64,000 bases of DNA from the NCBI RefSeq assembly GCF_005862235.1, contig NZ_VCEK01000002.1, forward strand, positions 496,001 to 560,000, in the 5' to 3' direction. Positions 42,723 through 56,538 of this stretch are shown one piece after another (the first letter of the stretch is position 1; every line of letters starts with the position of its first letter). Source of the stretch: Saccharomonospora piscinae (GTDB lineage Bacteria > Actinomycetota > Actinomycetes > Mycobacteriales > Pseudonocardiaceae). A model generated the notes under the pieces. The model saw only the letters and a program-made list of their open reading frames with translations. It made no database searches and was not told the origin of the DNA. A program made the position numbers and the translations under genes.

Positions 42723-42810
42723 CTGCTGCGCGGGTGGCCACGCCGACCTGCCATGACGCTCCGCCGAGCCGTCGAGGAGGGAAAGGTCGAGGGGAGGGGA
42801 GCGGAGCCGC

Positions 42811-44625
42811 GTGTCTGAGCACCAGCTGAACCTGGCTGTGGTGTGGGAGCAGGTCGTCGCCGAACTCTCCGACGGAACACTGTCTCCCCAGCAACGTGCG
42901 TGGATGCGGGTCACCCGCCCGATCGGTCTGCTCGACGGTACCGCGCTGCTGGCGGCCCCGAGCGACTTCGCCAAGGAGGCCATCGAACGCGCGCTGCGCG
43001 GGCCCATCACCTCGGCGCTGTCGCGGCACATCGGCCGGGACGTCTCCCTCGCGGTCAAGGTCGACTCCGCGGAGAGCGCGCCACCCCTCGGGCCGCAGGG
43101 AAACGGTGCCGGCCCCGGTTCCGAGGCGCCCCCGTCGACCTCGCCGGTACCCCCGGGCCGATACGGCAGCACCGGGCCGGCCACGCCACCGGAGCGCCAC
43201 CCGAGGTCGTCGGGCGAGGACACCATCATCATCCCCGCGATCCGGCCGCCGCTGCAGGAACACGTCGAGCCACGACGCGGGGCGACGCCGAGGCCGCACC
43301 CACCCGCGATGCCCTCCCGCCCCGGCCAGTCGACGGCCCCGCCGTCAGGACACCCGCAGCACCCACAACACCCGAGCCATCCAGGGCACCCCGGGCACCC
43401 AGCGCGTCCCGGAGCGTCGGCGGGTTCCTCCTCGTCGACCTCCTCCCACGCCACCGACGGGGACGACGCCGACGAGGAGGTCGACGAGGAGGGCGAGGCC
43501 CTGGCCGCCGTCCACGAGATCTGGCCGACCTTCTCCGGCCAGCCGATCGCGGGCCAGCCCTACACGGCGCCGGCGCAGCCCCAGACGTCGAAGACCCGGC
43601 TGAACGAGAAGTACACGTTCGACACGTTCGTCATCGGGGCCTCCAACCGGTTCGCCCACGCCGCGGCCGTCGCGGTCGCCGAGGCGCCGTCGCGCGCCTA
43701 CAACCCGCTGTTCGTGTGGGGGGAGTCCGGGCTCGGCAAGACCCACCTGCTGCACGCGGTCGGTCACTACGCGCAGCGGCTGTTCCCTGGCATGCGGGTG
43801 CGCTACGTGTCGACCGAGGAGTTCACCAACGACTTCATCAACTCCCTGCGCGACGACCGCAAGGTCGCGTTCCAGCGGCGCTACCGCGACATCGACATCC
43901 TCCTCGTCGACGACATCCAGTTCCTCGAAGGTAAGGAAGGCACCCAGGAGGAGTTCTTCCACACCTTCAACACGCTGCACAACGCGAACAAGCAGATCGT
44001 GGTGTCGTCGGACCGTCCGCCGAAGCGGCTGGAGACGCTGGAGGAACGGCTCCGCACGCGGTTCGAGTGGGGACTGATCACCGACATCCAGCCGCCCGAG
44101 CTGGAGACCCGCATCGCGATTCTGCGGAAGAAGGCGGCGCAGGACCGCCTGGCCGTGCCCGGCGAGGTGCTGGAGTTCATCGCCGCCCGCATCGAGGCGA
44201 ACATCCGCGAGCTAGAGGGCGCGCTGATCCGCGTCACCGCGTTCGCCTCTCTCAACCAGCAGCCGGTGGACGTCGGGCTTGCCGAGATCGTGCTCCGCGA
44301 CCTCATCCCGGACTCCCAGGCCCCCGAGATCAGCGCGCCCACCATCATGGGTGTGACGGCCGAGTTCTTCGACGTCACGATGGACGACCTGTGCGGGCCG
44401 GGAAAGACCAAGGCGCTCGCGACGGCCCGGCAGATCGCGATGTATCTCTGCCGCGAGCTGACCGACATGTCGCTGCCCAGAATCGGGCAGACGTTCGGCG
44501 GCCGGGACCACACCACGGTCATGCACGCGGACAAGAAGATCCGCAAGGAGATGGCGGAGCGCCGCCGCATCTACGACCAGGTGCAGGAACTCACCTCGCG
44601 GATCAAGCAGCGCGCTCGCCAGTGA
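42811..44625 (+). CDS. dnaA: Chromosomal replication initiator DnaA
   Basis: A 604-residue AAA+ initiator. Domain I (1-85) has [20 protein letters not shown]; domain II (about 88-260) is an unusually long disordered linker rich in Pro, His, Gly and acidic runs; domain III has Walker [16 protein letters not shown] (about 304-312) and Walker [16 protein letters not shown]; domain IV ends with the DNA-reading [20 protein letters not shown]. The linker makes it about 100 residues longer than mycobacterial DnaA. GTG start; a strong terminator follows, then oriC. Confidence 0.98.
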   Translation: MSEHQLNLAVVWEQVVAELSDGTLSPQQRAWMRVTRPIGLLDGTALLAAPSDFAKEAIERALRGPITSALSRHIGRDVSLAVKVDSAESAPPLGPQGNGAGPGSEAPPSTSPVPPGRYGSTGPATPPERHPRSSGEDTIIIPAIRPPLQEHVEPRRGATPRPHPPAMPSRPGQSTAPPSGHPQHPQHPSHPGHPGHPARPGASAGSSSSTSSHATDGDDADEEVDEEGEALAAVHEIWPTFSGQPIAGQPYTAPAQPQTSKTRLNEKYTFDTFVIGASNRFAHAAAVAVAEAPSRAYNPLFVWGESGLGKTHLLHAVGHYAQRLFPGMRVRYVSTEEFTNDFINSLRDDRKVAFQRRYRDIDILLVDDIQFLEGKEGTQEEFFHTFNTLHNANKQIVVSSDRPPKRLETLEERLRTRFEWGLITDIQPPELETRIAILRKKAAQDRLAVPGEVLEFIAARIEANIRELEGALIRVTAFASLNQQPVDVGLAEIVLRDLIPDSQAPEISAPTIMGVTAEFFDVTMDDLCGPGKTKALATARQIAMYLCRELTDMSLPRIGQTFGGRDHTTVMHADKKIRKEMAERRRIYDQVQELTSRIKQRARQ

Positions 44626-44645
44626 ACCGGCGTTCGTCGCCCTGA

Positions 44646-44672
44646 CCGTGCCCGGCCGGGCACGGTTTTTTT
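44646..44672 (+). terminator. Intrinsic terminator of dnaA
   Basis: CCGTGCCCGGCCGGGCACGG (44646-44665) is a perfect GC-rich hairpin followed by seven T residues (44666-44672), 20 bp after the dnaA stop. Confidence 0.95.
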
Positions 44673-44743
44673 GTCTCCACTCCCGCCGACGCCGGACCGC
44701 CGTGCCGACCGGCGAAAAAAGTCACCCCTGCTGGTTTCGGCCT

Positions 44744-45175
44744 CTATCCACAAGGGACCCGAATACTCCATACACAGACGAGTGAATGCCTTGACGTGGA
44801 CAAAGAGCGAGTTGTCCACAGTAGTCCACAACCCATCCACAGGTCTTCCACAGGTTGCCCACAGTTGTGTCCACAACTAGCCCCCGACCGGCGCCCGGCG
44901 CCTCGACCCTGTGGGAAGGCCGTGGACAACCTGGGTACAACTCGCCCCAAATCTGTGGATGCCGCTGTGGACAACTTGGCCTGAATGTGGACAGGTTGTT
45001 GTTGGCGCTCATCCATTCACAGGCCAGCCAAGTTGTCCACGTGTTGTCACCAGGTGTGTCCACAGCCCGCCACGCTGAGTGACCTGCGGCGATCCGGGTT
45101 ATCCACACAATCCACAGCCCCTACTACTACGGCTGAACTAAGTTCTCTTCAGAGAAGAAAAGAAGAAAAACAGCT
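44744..45175. other. oriC: Chromosomal origin of replication oriC
   Basis: The 800-bp dnaA-dnaN gap has no gene but many DnaA boxes. Perfect or near: CTATCCACA 44744, TTGTCCACA 44812, TAGTCCACA 44822, CCATCCACA 44833, TCTTCCACA 44844, TTGCCCACA 44855, GTGTCCACA 44867, TGTGGATGC 44954, TGTGGACAA 44966 (reverse of TTGTCCACA), TGTGGACAG 44986, TTGTCCACG 45033, GTGTCCACA 45056, TTATCCACA 45099, CAATCCACA 45108. Orientation switches from forward to reverse near 44920 and back near 45030. The left part is dense with forward boxes; the right end carries the unwinding element. 45176-45425 holds only the dnaN leader. Confidence 0.95.
45099..45156. other. Basal unwinding element: DnaA boxes, trinucleotide run and purine-rich tract
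   Basis: Two adjacent DnaA boxes (45099-45107 and 45108-45116) are followed by a short GC step and CCTACTACTAC (45120-45130), i.e. TAG trinucleotides on the other strand. This is the DnaA-trio arrangement described for Bacillus and other bacteria. An AT-rich, purine-biased stretch continues to 45171, with a small TTCTC/GAGAA dyad at 45143-45156. Confidence 0.65.
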
Positions 45176-45425
45176 CGGCGCGAAGTTGGGGACAAGTCCG
45201 CTCGACGACCCCTCGCGCAACCCGTGGCCCGACATGACGGCGGTGGACGGCACGCTCTACCGTGGAAGTCCACAGGCCGGTCAGCTCGGTGGCCGGTGAG
45301 CGGTTGCCCACCCCGGCAACGCGCCGCCGCCCTGCGAACCCCACACACTTCGCCGGGAGTTCTCCCACCGGCGGTGTGTCGATCTCTCGAGCACCAACCG
45401 GCTCGGCTGTCGAAAGGATGGGCGC

Positions 45426-46568
45426 ATGAAGATCCGCGTCGAACGCGACGGGCTTGCCGACGCCGTCGCCTGGGTGGCCAGGAGCCTCCCGTCGAGGCCG
45501 CCCGTTCCCGTGCTGGGTGGAGTGCTGCTCGACGCGGGCGGTGAGGGTGGCTCCACGGCCGGGGACGCACTGACCGTGTCCGGGTTCGACTACGAGGTCT
45601 CCGCCACCGTCGGGGTGCCGGCCACGATCGCGGACGGCGGGCGCACGCTCGTCTCGGGACGGCTTCTCGCCGACATCACGAAGGCGCTGCCCGCCCAGCC
45701 GGTCGACATCGCGGTCGACGGCGCTCGGGTGTCCATCACCTGCGGAAACGCTCGGTTCAGCCTGCCCACCATGCCGGTCGAGGACTACCCACAGCTCCCG
45801 GCCCAGCCCGACCTCGCTGGCGAGGTCTCCGGCGACGCGTTCGCGCAGGCCGTCGCCCAGGTCGCGGTGGCCGCGGGCAAGGACGACACGCTGCCCATGC
45901 TCACGGGCATGCGAGTGGAGATCACCGGCGACACGTTGACGCTCGTCGCGACCGACCGCTTCCGTCTCGCGATGCGCGAGTTCACCTGGCAGCCCGCCGA
46001 CGGCATGGCCGACTCGGCGGTGCTCGTGCCCGCCCGCACCCTCGCCGACGCGGCCAAGGCACTCGGTTCCGCGGGCGCCACGGTGCAGATCGGGCTCGCG
46101 GGTGGCGACGGCCTCCTCGGCCTGGCCGGGTCCGGCAAGTACACGACCACCCGGCTGCTCGACGCCGAGTTCCCGCCGTACCGCCAGTTGCTGCCGTCGG
46201 ACCACTCCTCGCGTGCCGTGCTGCACGTGCCCGCGCTCACCGAGGCGATCAAGCGTGTGTCGCTCGTCGCCGAGCGGGGCACCCAGGTCAGGCTGGAGTT
46301 CGGGGACGGCACACTCCGGTTGTCGGCAGGCGGCGACGACGAGGGAAGCGCGGAGGAGGAGCTTCCCGTCGACTACGAGGGGGAACCGGTGACCATCGCG
46401 TTCAACCCGAGTTACTTCGTCGACGGGCTCGCCGCTCTGCACGCCGAACGGGCCGAGTTGACGTTCACCACGCCCAACCGGCCCGCGTTGATCAAGCCTG
46501 CCGACGACAACGGCGACGTCGTGCCCGGCTATCTCTACTTGTTGATGCCGGTTCGGCTTCCGGGCTGA
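45426..46568 (+). CDS. dnaN: DNA polymerase III beta subunit (sliding clamp)
   Basis: A 380-residue clamp with three similar domains. Seen: [50 protein letters not shown] with [11 protein letters not shown], and the C-terminal partner-binding end [14 protein letters not shown]. It encircles DNA and tethers polymerase III and repair enzymes. AAAGGA ribosome-binding site 8 nt before the ATG. First gene of the dnaN-gnd-recF row. Confidence 0.97.
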   Translation: MKIRVERDGLADAVAWVARSLPSRPPVPVLGGVLLDAGGEGGSTAGDALTVSGFDYEVSATVGVPATIADGGRTLVSGRLLADITKALPAQPVDIAVDGARVSITCGNARFSLPTMPVEDYPQLPAQPDLAGEVSGDAFAQAVAQVAVAAGKDDTLPMLTGMRVEITGDTLTLVATDRFRLAMREFTWQPADGMADSAVLVPARTLADAAKALGSAGATVQIGLAGGDGLLGLAGSGKYTTTRLLDAEFPPYRQLLPSDHSSRAVLHVPALTEAIKRVSLVAERGTQVRLEFGDGTLRLSAGGDDEGSAEEELPVDYEGEPVTIAFNPSYFVDGLAALHAERAELTFTTPNRPALIKPADDNGDVVPGYLYLLMPVRLPG

Positions 46569-46595
46569 GCAGCGGCGCACCGCGAGAAGGGGAAC

Positions 46596-47498
46596 ATGCG
46601 AATGGCACAGCTGGGACTCGTCGGCCTGGGCAAGATGGGCTTCAACATGCGCGAGCGGCTGCGCGCGTCGGGGCACGACGTGGTCGGCTACGACCGCAAC
46701 CCCGACGTCAGTGACACCGCGTCGTTGCCGGAGCTGGTCGGCGCGCTGACGGCGCCGCGCGTGGTGTGGGTGATGGTCCCGGCCGGCGCTCCGACGCGGA
46801 ACACCGTCGCCGAACTCGCCGAGCTGCTGACCGAGGGCGATATCGTGATCGACGGGGGCAACTCGCGCTACACCGACGACACGGCCAACGCCGAACTGCT
46901 CGGTACGCACGGCGTCGGGTATCTCGACGTCGGCGTCTCCGGCGGTGTCTGGGGCAAGGAGAACGGCTACGGTCTGATGGTCGGCGGTGCCGAGGCCGAC
47001 GTCGAGCGGGCCATGCCGTTCTTCGATGCCCTCCGTCCCGAGGGCCCGCGCGAGGAGGCGTTCGCCCACGCGGGCGGTGTCGGCGCCGGCCACTACGCGA
47101 AGATGGTGCACAACGGCATCGAGTACGGCCTGATGCAGGCCTACGCCGAGGGGTTCGAACTGCTCGACGCCTCGGACGTGGTCAGCAACGTGCCCGAGGT
47201 CATCAAGGCGTGGCAGCGGGGCACGGTCGTGCGGTCGTGGCTGCTGGAGCTGCTGGTCCGCGCCCTCGATGAGGATCCGGAACTCGAGGAGCTGGAGGGC
47301 TACGTCGAGGACTCCGGCGAGGGTCGCTGGACGCTGGAGGAAGCCATCAACAACGCCGTGCCCGCTCCCGTGATCTCCGCGGCGCTGTTCGCGCGGTTCG
47401 CCTCGCGGCAGCGGGATTCGGCGTCGATGCGTGCTGTGGCGGCGCTGCGTGAGCAGTTCGGCGGGCATGCCGTGAAGACGAAGAAGGTCACCGGCTAG
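46596..47498 (+). CDS. gnd: 6-phosphogluconate dehydrogenase, decarboxylating (short type)
   Basis: A 300-residue dehydrogenase of the short GndA/YqeC type. Seen: the Rossmann start LGLVGLGKMGFNMRERL, IDGGNSRYTDDTANAE, the substrate-binding GVSGGVWGKENGYGLMVGG, and the catalytic KMVHNGIEYGLMQAYAEGFE. It makes ribulose 5-phosphate with NAD(P)H in the pentose phosphate pathway. AAGGGG ribosome-binding site before the ATG. The recF GTG follows immediately after its stop, so both are cotranscribed; gnd between dnaN and recF is a known actinobacterial arrangement. Confidence 0.94.
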   Translation: MRMAQLGLVGLGKMGFNMRERLRASGHDVVGYDRNPDVSDTASLPELVGALTAPRVVWVMVPAGAPTRNTVAELAELLTEGDIVIDGGNSRYTDDTANAELLGTHGVGYLDVGVSGGVWGKENGYGLMVGGAEADVERAMPFFDALRPEGPREEAFAHAGGVGAGHYAKMVHNGIEYGLMQAYAEGFELLDASDVVSNVPEVIKAWQRGTVVRSWLLELLVRALDEDPELEELEGYVEDSGEGRWTLEEAINNAVPAPVISAALFARFASRQRDSASMRAVAALREQFGGHAVKTKKVTG

Positions 47499-48671
47499 GT
47501 GTTTCTGCGCCACCTCCAGGTCACCGACTTCCGGTCCTGGGAGCACGTCGATCTACCGCTGGGCCAGGGGCCCACCGTGCTGGTGGGCCCCAACGGCCGC
47601 GGTAAGACGAACCTCCTGGAAGCGATCGGTTACGTGTCCACGCTCGGTTCCCACCGCGTGGCCACCGACGCACCGCTGGTGCGGCACGGTTGTGAGCGTG
47701 CTCTGGTGCGGGTCGCCGTAGTCAACGAGGGGCGCGAGCTGACGGTCGAGCTGGAGATCGCGCCGGGCCGGGCCAACCGGGCGCGGGTCAACCGCGGGGC
47801 CGTGGCCAAACCGCGGGACGTCCTCGGCATCCTGCGCACGGTGCTCTTCTCGCCCGAGGATCTGGCCCTGGTGCGGGGCGACCCGTCCGAGCGGCGGCGG
47901 TTCCTCGACGAGCTGCTGGTGCAGCGCGCCCCCCGCTACGCCGGGGTGCGGTCGGAGTACGACCGCGTGCTGCGGCAGCGCAACGCGCTGCTCAAGAGCC
48001 TGCGCAGGCCGGCAGGCCGCCGGGGCCGCGCGGCGGACGAGGACCCCTACGCGCTGTCGACGTTGCAGGTGTGGGACAACCACCTGGCCTCGGCCGGGAG
48101 CGAACTGCTGGCCGCGCGGCTCAACCTGGTGGCCGACCTAGCGCCGTTCGTGGCGTCGGCGTACGGCGAGGTGGCCCCCGATTCGCGCGCCGCGTTGATC
48201 GGCTACCGGTCGAGCCTGGGGGAGGCGTTGCCAGAGGGGTTCGGCACCGCCGACGGGGCGAGGGCGACACCGGAGGAGGTGGCGCGGGTGCTGCTCCACG
48301 TGCTGGAGGCGTCACGGGACGCGGAGCTGGAGCGAGGGGTGAGTCTCGTGGGGCCGCACCGCGACGACCTCGACCTCACGCTGGGCCCGGCGCCGGCCAA
48401 GGGCTACGCGAGCCACGGCGAGTCGTGGTCGTTCGCGCTCGCGCTACGGCTCGCGTCCTACCACCTGCTCAGCGGCGAGTCGGGTGGTGAGCCGGTCCTG
48501 CTGCTCGACGACGTGTTCGCCGAACTCGACAGCAGGCGTCGCGCACGCCTCGCCGACGTGGCGGCGAAGGCGGAACAGGTGCTGGTGACGGCCGCGGTCG
48601 ACGACGACGTACCGGCCGAACTCGCGGGCGTGCGGTATGCGGTCTCCGACGGCGAGGTGACGCGTGTCTGA
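47499..48671 (+). CDS. recF: DNA replication and repair protein RecF
   Basis: A 390-residue SMC-like ATPase. Seen: [20 protein letters not shown], Walker [21 protein letters not shown], the signature region [14 protein letters not shown] and Walker [18 protein letters not shown]. It loads RecA at gaps through RecOR. The GTG directly follows the gnd stop, and its end overlaps the DUF721 gene by 8 bp. The length is standard. Confidence 0.96.
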   Translation: MFLRHLQVTDFRSWEHVDLPLGQGPTVLVGPNGRGKTNLLEAIGYVSTLGSHRVATDAPLVRHGCERALVRVAVVNEGRELTVELEIAPGRANRARVNRGAVAKPRDVLGILRTVLFSPEDLALVRGDPSERRRFLDELLVQRAPRYAGVRSEYDRVLRQRNALLKSLRRPAGRRGRAADEDPYALSTLQVWDNHLASAGSELLAARLNLVADLAPFVASAYGEVAPDSRAALIGYRSSLGEALPEGFGTADGARATPEEVARVLLHVLEASRDAELERGVSLVGPHRDDLDLTLGPAPAKGYASHGESWSFALALRLASYHLLSGESGGEPVLLLDDVFAELDSRRRARLADVAAKAEQVLVTAAVDDDVPAELAGVRYAVSDGEVTRV

Positions 48672-49476
48672 AACAGAACACACAGCGCGGTTCACGCAAC
48701 GAAACGTAACCGCTGACGGGCGAGTTGTGCACCGATCTGGGGATAAGTCTGTGGATAGTGTGGATAACTCAGCTAGCGCGTTACAACCCGGGGTGATCGG
48801 CGCCCCGAAAGAGGGCAAGAATCATCCACAGGCAGGCGATTTTGGCGGGGGAACCCCCAGGCGTGGAACGGAGCGTAACAGCGGAACTGCGCCGAACGAG
48901 ACGGGGGGTCACCCGTCGCAGAGTGCGCTGAGTGCCCCTGGGGACAACCATCCACAGGGTCGTGACCTCGCCAAGGCCGCGCTCCAGGCCGCGAAGGACC
49001 GGGCCGCGGCCCGGGGGACCGAACCGGGTGTGCGCAGGCCCGGCGTGCCGAGGAGCACGGCGGCGCGGGGCACGGCCCAGCACCCCCGGCGGCGTCGCTG
49101 GTCGGGGCCCGGCTTCGACGAGCGTGATCCGCAACCGTTCTCCCGTCTGATGTCGAGCATGGCCACTCAGCTCGGCTGGAGTGCGCGGCTGGCGAACGGC
49201 CGGGTGTTCGGCCAGTGGACCCGCCTGGTCGGCTCCGAGGTCGCCGAGCACGCGCAACCGGTGGCGCTGAACGACGGCGAGCTGACCGTTCGCGCCAGTT
49301 CCACCGCATGGGCCACCCAGTTGCGCTTGCTGCAACGGCAGCTACTGGCAAGAATCGCAGCGGGGGTCGGCCACGGTGTGGTCACGAGAATGCGAATCCA
49401 GGGACCGACGGCTCCGAGCTGGCGCAAGGGGCCGCGGCACGTGCCAGGGAGGGGTCCACGCGACACCTACGGTTGA
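48664..49476 (+). CDS. DUF721 (DciA-like) replication protein
   Basis: A 270-residue protein. Residues about 150-250 form the DUF721 domain ([20 protein letters not shown], then [40 protein letters not shown]), related to DciA, the DnaB-loading factor of bacteria without DnaC. The first ~140 residues are hydrophilic and low-complexity. GTG 48664 overlaps the recF stop by 8 bp. The start of this coding region contains DnaA boxes, so part of the N-terminal sequence may be shaped by DNA function. Synteny equals Rv0004. Confidence 0.88.
   Translation: MSETEHTARFTQRNVTADGRVVHRSGDKSVDSVDNSASALQPGVIGAPKEGKNHPQAGDFGGGTPRRGTERNSGTAPNETGGHPSQSALSAPGDNHPQGRDLAKAALQAAKDRAAARGTEPGVRRPGVPRSTAARGTAQHPRRRRWSGPGFDERDPQPFSRLMSSMATQLGWSARLANGRVFGQWTRLVGSEVAEHAQPVALNDGELTVRASSTAWATQLRLLQRQLLARIAAGVGHGVVTRMRIQGPTAPSWRKGPRHVPGRGPRDTYG
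48750..48956. other. DnaA-box cluster inside the DUF721 gene
   Basis: TGTGGATAG (48750-48758) and TGTGGATAA (48759-48767, reverse of perfect TTATCCACA) are tandem; TCATCCACA (48832-48840) and CCATCCACA (48948-48956) follow in the opposite orientation. All four fall in the low-complexity 5' part of the gene. Confidence 0.65.
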
Positions 49477-49620
49477 GCGCGGTGGGCGCACAGCCTGAAA
49501 CCGCGTGACGCGGGTGGAGGCGGGTAGTGCGCGAGCCCCGACCCGTCCGTGTCCGAATTCGTGGCTCTGTGACGCTGCTGGGCATGTCCTTGATGCCTGT
49601 GAGCGCGACTGGCCAAGTAA

Positions 49621-51693
<2,073 letters not shown>

Positions 51694-51754
51694 GGCGGGG
51701 TCTCGCGCCCACTCCGCGTCAGCCGTCCGACCAGGTGAAAGGAAACATCCAGCC

Positions 51755-54319
<2,565 letters not shown>

Positions 54320-54350
54320 TGGTTCGCGACGAACAAGGGACTGACCGCTT

Positions 54351-55046
54351 GTGACACCACCTGACAACACCGAACACCACGGTTCCGGGGGGACGGACAC
54401 CACCACCGGCGAGGTACCGCCGTGGCAGCGGGTGGCAAAGGAAGACTCGGCGGATTCCCCGGACGGGGACGGCAGCGCGACGCAGTGGCTGACCGGACCA
54501 CCGGCTGGCGGTGACCAGAACGCGGCCGGGTCTGTCCCGCCGGAGCAGGGCGGCGCCGCGAACCGGTTGTTCGGCGGGCAGGGGGAGCAGGACACCACCC
54601 GGCCCGTCCAGCAGCCGCGCGGGACTGCCGCGCAGGGTGCGGGCTCGGCGCAGTCGGTGAGTGCCTTCCGCAGGCCCGGGCGCGGGCCTCGGCGGGCGAA
54701 CCTCCAGGTGAAGCGGGTCGACCCGTGGTCGGTGCTGAAGCTCTCGCTGGTGCTCGGTGTGGCGTTGTTCTTCATCTGGCTCGTCGCCGTCGGGGTGCTC
54801 TACACGGTGCTCGACGGCATGGGCGTCTGGGACAACATCAACGGCACGTACAACTCGCTGGTGGCCGACGACGGCGCGGGCGGCGAAGTGCTGATCACGG
54901 CGGGCACGGTGTTCGGCGCCGCGGCCATCGTCGGTGCGGTGAACATCGTGCTGATCTCGGCGCTGACCACGGTGGGGGCGTTCGTCTACAACGTCTGTGC
55001 CGGGCTCGCGGGCGGCCTGGAACTCACCCTGTCGGAACGCGAGTGA
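54351..55046 (+). CDS. DUF3566 domain membrane protein
   Basis: A 231-residue protein with a long disordered N-terminus (1-115, rich in Gly, Pro, Thr) and a DUF3566 domain with two transmembrane helices: VDPWSVLKLSLVLGVALFFI, then GVLYTVLDGMGVWDNINGTY and TVGAFVYNVCAGLAGGLELTL. Synteny just after gyrA matches Rv0007. The role is unknown; coexpression with gyrA is likely. GTG start without a strong ribosome-binding site. Confidence 0.9.
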   Translation: MTPPDNTEHHGSGGTDTTTGEVPPWQRVAKEDSADSPDGDGSATQWLTGPPAGGDQNAAGSVPPEQGGAANRLFGGQGEQDTTRPVQQPRGTAAQGAGSAQSVSAFRRPGRGPRRANLQVKRVDPWSVLKLSLVLGVALFFIWLVAVGVLYTVLDGMGVWDNINGTYNSLVADDGAGGEVLITAGTVFGAAAIVGAVNIVLISALTTVGAFVYNVCAGLAGGLELTLSERE

Positions 55047-55095
55047 CCCCACTGCGCCAACGCTGATCGGCTTGCGTTAGGCTTGTCAGCGTTAC

Positions 55096-55169
55096 GGGCC
55101 CATAGCTCAGGCGGTTAGAGCGCTTCGCTGATAACGAAGAGGTCGGAGGTTCAAGTCCTCCTGGGCCCA
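55096..55169 (+). tRNA. ileT: tRNA-Ile (anticodon GAT)
   Basis: A 74-nt cloverleaf: acceptor GGGCCCA/TGGGCCC, anticodon stem CTTCG/CGAAG with loop CTGATAA (anticodon GAT at 55130-55132), T-arm GGAGG-TTCAAGT-CCTCC, discriminator A. The 3' CCA is not encoded. A TAGGCT at 55078-55083 is a possible -10. Confidence 0.98.
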
Positions 55170-55176
55170 CAGCAGA

Positions 55177-55216
55177 ATGACCCGCTTCCCTGAAGGGGAG
55201 GCGGGTCATTTTTTTT
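55177..55216 (+). terminator. Terminator after tRNA-Ile
   Basis: ATGACCCGC/GCGGGTCAT arms (55177-55209) with an inner TTCCC/GGGGA pairing, followed by eight T residues (55209-55216). It can also terminate the convergent MFS gene. Confidence 0.93.
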
Positions 55217-55248
55217 GTGGGTGATGTGCTGGTCATGGCTGAAGGTGC

Positions 55249-56451
55249 CTACGGCACCCACCGCACGGCCAGCACGCCGGTGAAGGCGAGCACCGCGGCG
55301 GCAGTGAGGGTCGCCGGGTAACCCGCGGAGTCGGCGAGTGCGAGAGCGACGGCACCGGCGCCGAACGCGACGACCGAACCTACGGTGGCCATGGCGCTGT
55401 AGTCCGTGCCCGCGAGTGCGGGGCGGGACAGTCGCATCGACACCGTGCCGATCACCGTGGCCGACGCGGCGTAGGCGAGCTTGAACAGCAGGATCGCCGC
55501 GCCGGTGGGCACGGTGGGAGCGGTGCCGAACGCCAGCGGTAGCAGCGCGAGCACGGCCGCCACCTGACACAGCCCGAACACGACGAGGCAGGTCCTGGTG
55601 CCGTGGCGGGCGACGAGAGCGCCGGCGACCACCGCTCCGGCGACGGCCACTCCGTCACCCGCGATGCTCGTCACCCAGCCGACGCTCGACAGCGACCATC
55701 CCGCGTCGACCAGCATCGGCCCGACCAGGGCGTAGGCGGCGAAGATCCCGGCCCAGCAACAGGGCTGGACGACGAGCAGCCACGGCAGCAGTCTCCGCTG
55801 CCGGAACAGTCCGAGCAGCGCGCCGTATCGTGTCGCGAGTGTCGAGTCGGCGCGTTGCCCGGCCGGCTCGGTGAAGCGCAGCGTCTGCCACCACGGCACC
55901 GCGGTCAGCGCGGCGAGCACCAGGATCGTGGGTGCCCAGCCGACGCTGTCGTACAGCAGCAGCGACACGCCACCTCCGGCGATGCTGCCGACGTAGCCGC
56001 CCGCGACCTGGATTCCGTTGGCCACGCCCTGTTGGTGGGGGCGCAGCAGGCGAACGGCGATGGCGTCGACGGCGACGTCCTGGCTCGCGGACAGTGCCGC
56101 GGTGACCAGTCCCGCGACCAGCAGCAGGTCGAGGTCGGCGACCGGGTCGAGCACGGTCAGGCACAGCAGCGCCACGACCATCGCGGGCTGGAGCACCAGC
56201 AGCCACGACCGGTAGCGACCGCGCCGCCGTGAGCCGAACCGGTCTATCACCGGCGCCCACAGCACACGCAGCGCCGACACCATGAGCGCCACCTGGAGCA
56301 GTCCCAGCTCCGCCAGCGGTACGCCCCGCTCGCGCAGGATCGATGTGAGCGCGGTGGCGAAGAACGCCGTGCCGAGGAACTGGGCGGTGTACAGCGAGGC
56401 GAGCAGGCCGTATCGAGCCGGTGGTGAGGCCACAGTGTCGCGGACGGACAT
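55249..56451 (-). CDS. MFS transporter (AmpG/RhtX-like)
   Basis: A 400-residue major facilitator with about 12 helices. The helix 4-5 segment ALSASQDVAVDAIAVRLLRP matches the SxxQDxxxDxxAV motif of AmpG, acetyl-CoA and RhtX/FptX siderophore permeases, and points to uptake. The ATG at 56451 is 10 nt after GGGAG; a longer open frame upstream overlaps the divergent regulator gene and is rejected. Divergent from a GlxA-type regulator across 87 bp. Confidence 0.85.
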   Translation of the reverse strand: MSVRDTVASPPARYGLLASLYTAQFLGTAFFATALTSILRERGVPLAELGLLQVALMVSALRVLWAPVIDRFGSRRRGRYRSWLLVLQPAMVVALLCLTVLDPVADLDLLLVAGLVTAALSASQDVAVDAIAVRLLRPHQQGVANGIQVAGGYVGSIAGGGVSLLLYDSVGWAPTILVLAALTAVPWWQTLRFTEPAGQRADSTLATRYGALLGLFRQRRLLPWLLVVQPCCWAGIFAAYALVGPMLVDAGWSLSSVGWVTSIAGDGVAVAGAVVAGALVARHGTRTCLVVFGLCQVAAVLALLPLAFGTAPTVPTGAAILLFKLAYAASATVIGTVSMRLSRPALAGTDYSAMATVGSVVAFGAGAVALALADSAGYPATLTAAAVLAFTGVLAVRWVP

Positions 56452-56538
56452 GCGGCTAGACTCCCGGCGCCACCCGGTGTCGACGCCGGGAATGTCCGCG
56501 ATCCTGGGTGGCGTGTCCCCCGGGGAGGGCATCGAGCG

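Larger units (their letters stand above)
42281..42810. other. rpmH-dnaA divergent regulatory region
   Basis: 530 bp without a credible gene. It holds the rpmH ribosome-binding site and promoter region (minus-strand TACCCT near 42405-42410), a GC-rich hairpin near 42468-42490 (GGCGCGCG/CGCGCGCC), a candidate dnaA promoter at 42549-42577, and two DnaA boxes at 42703-42722. Nothing else was recognised. Confidence 0.8.

Noticed and set aside
45138-47546. Long minus-strand frame across dnaN and gnd
   Set aside because: Antisense artefact of high GC; the plus-strand genes have unmistakable motifs and ribosome-binding sites, and this frame runs through oriC-proximal sequence.
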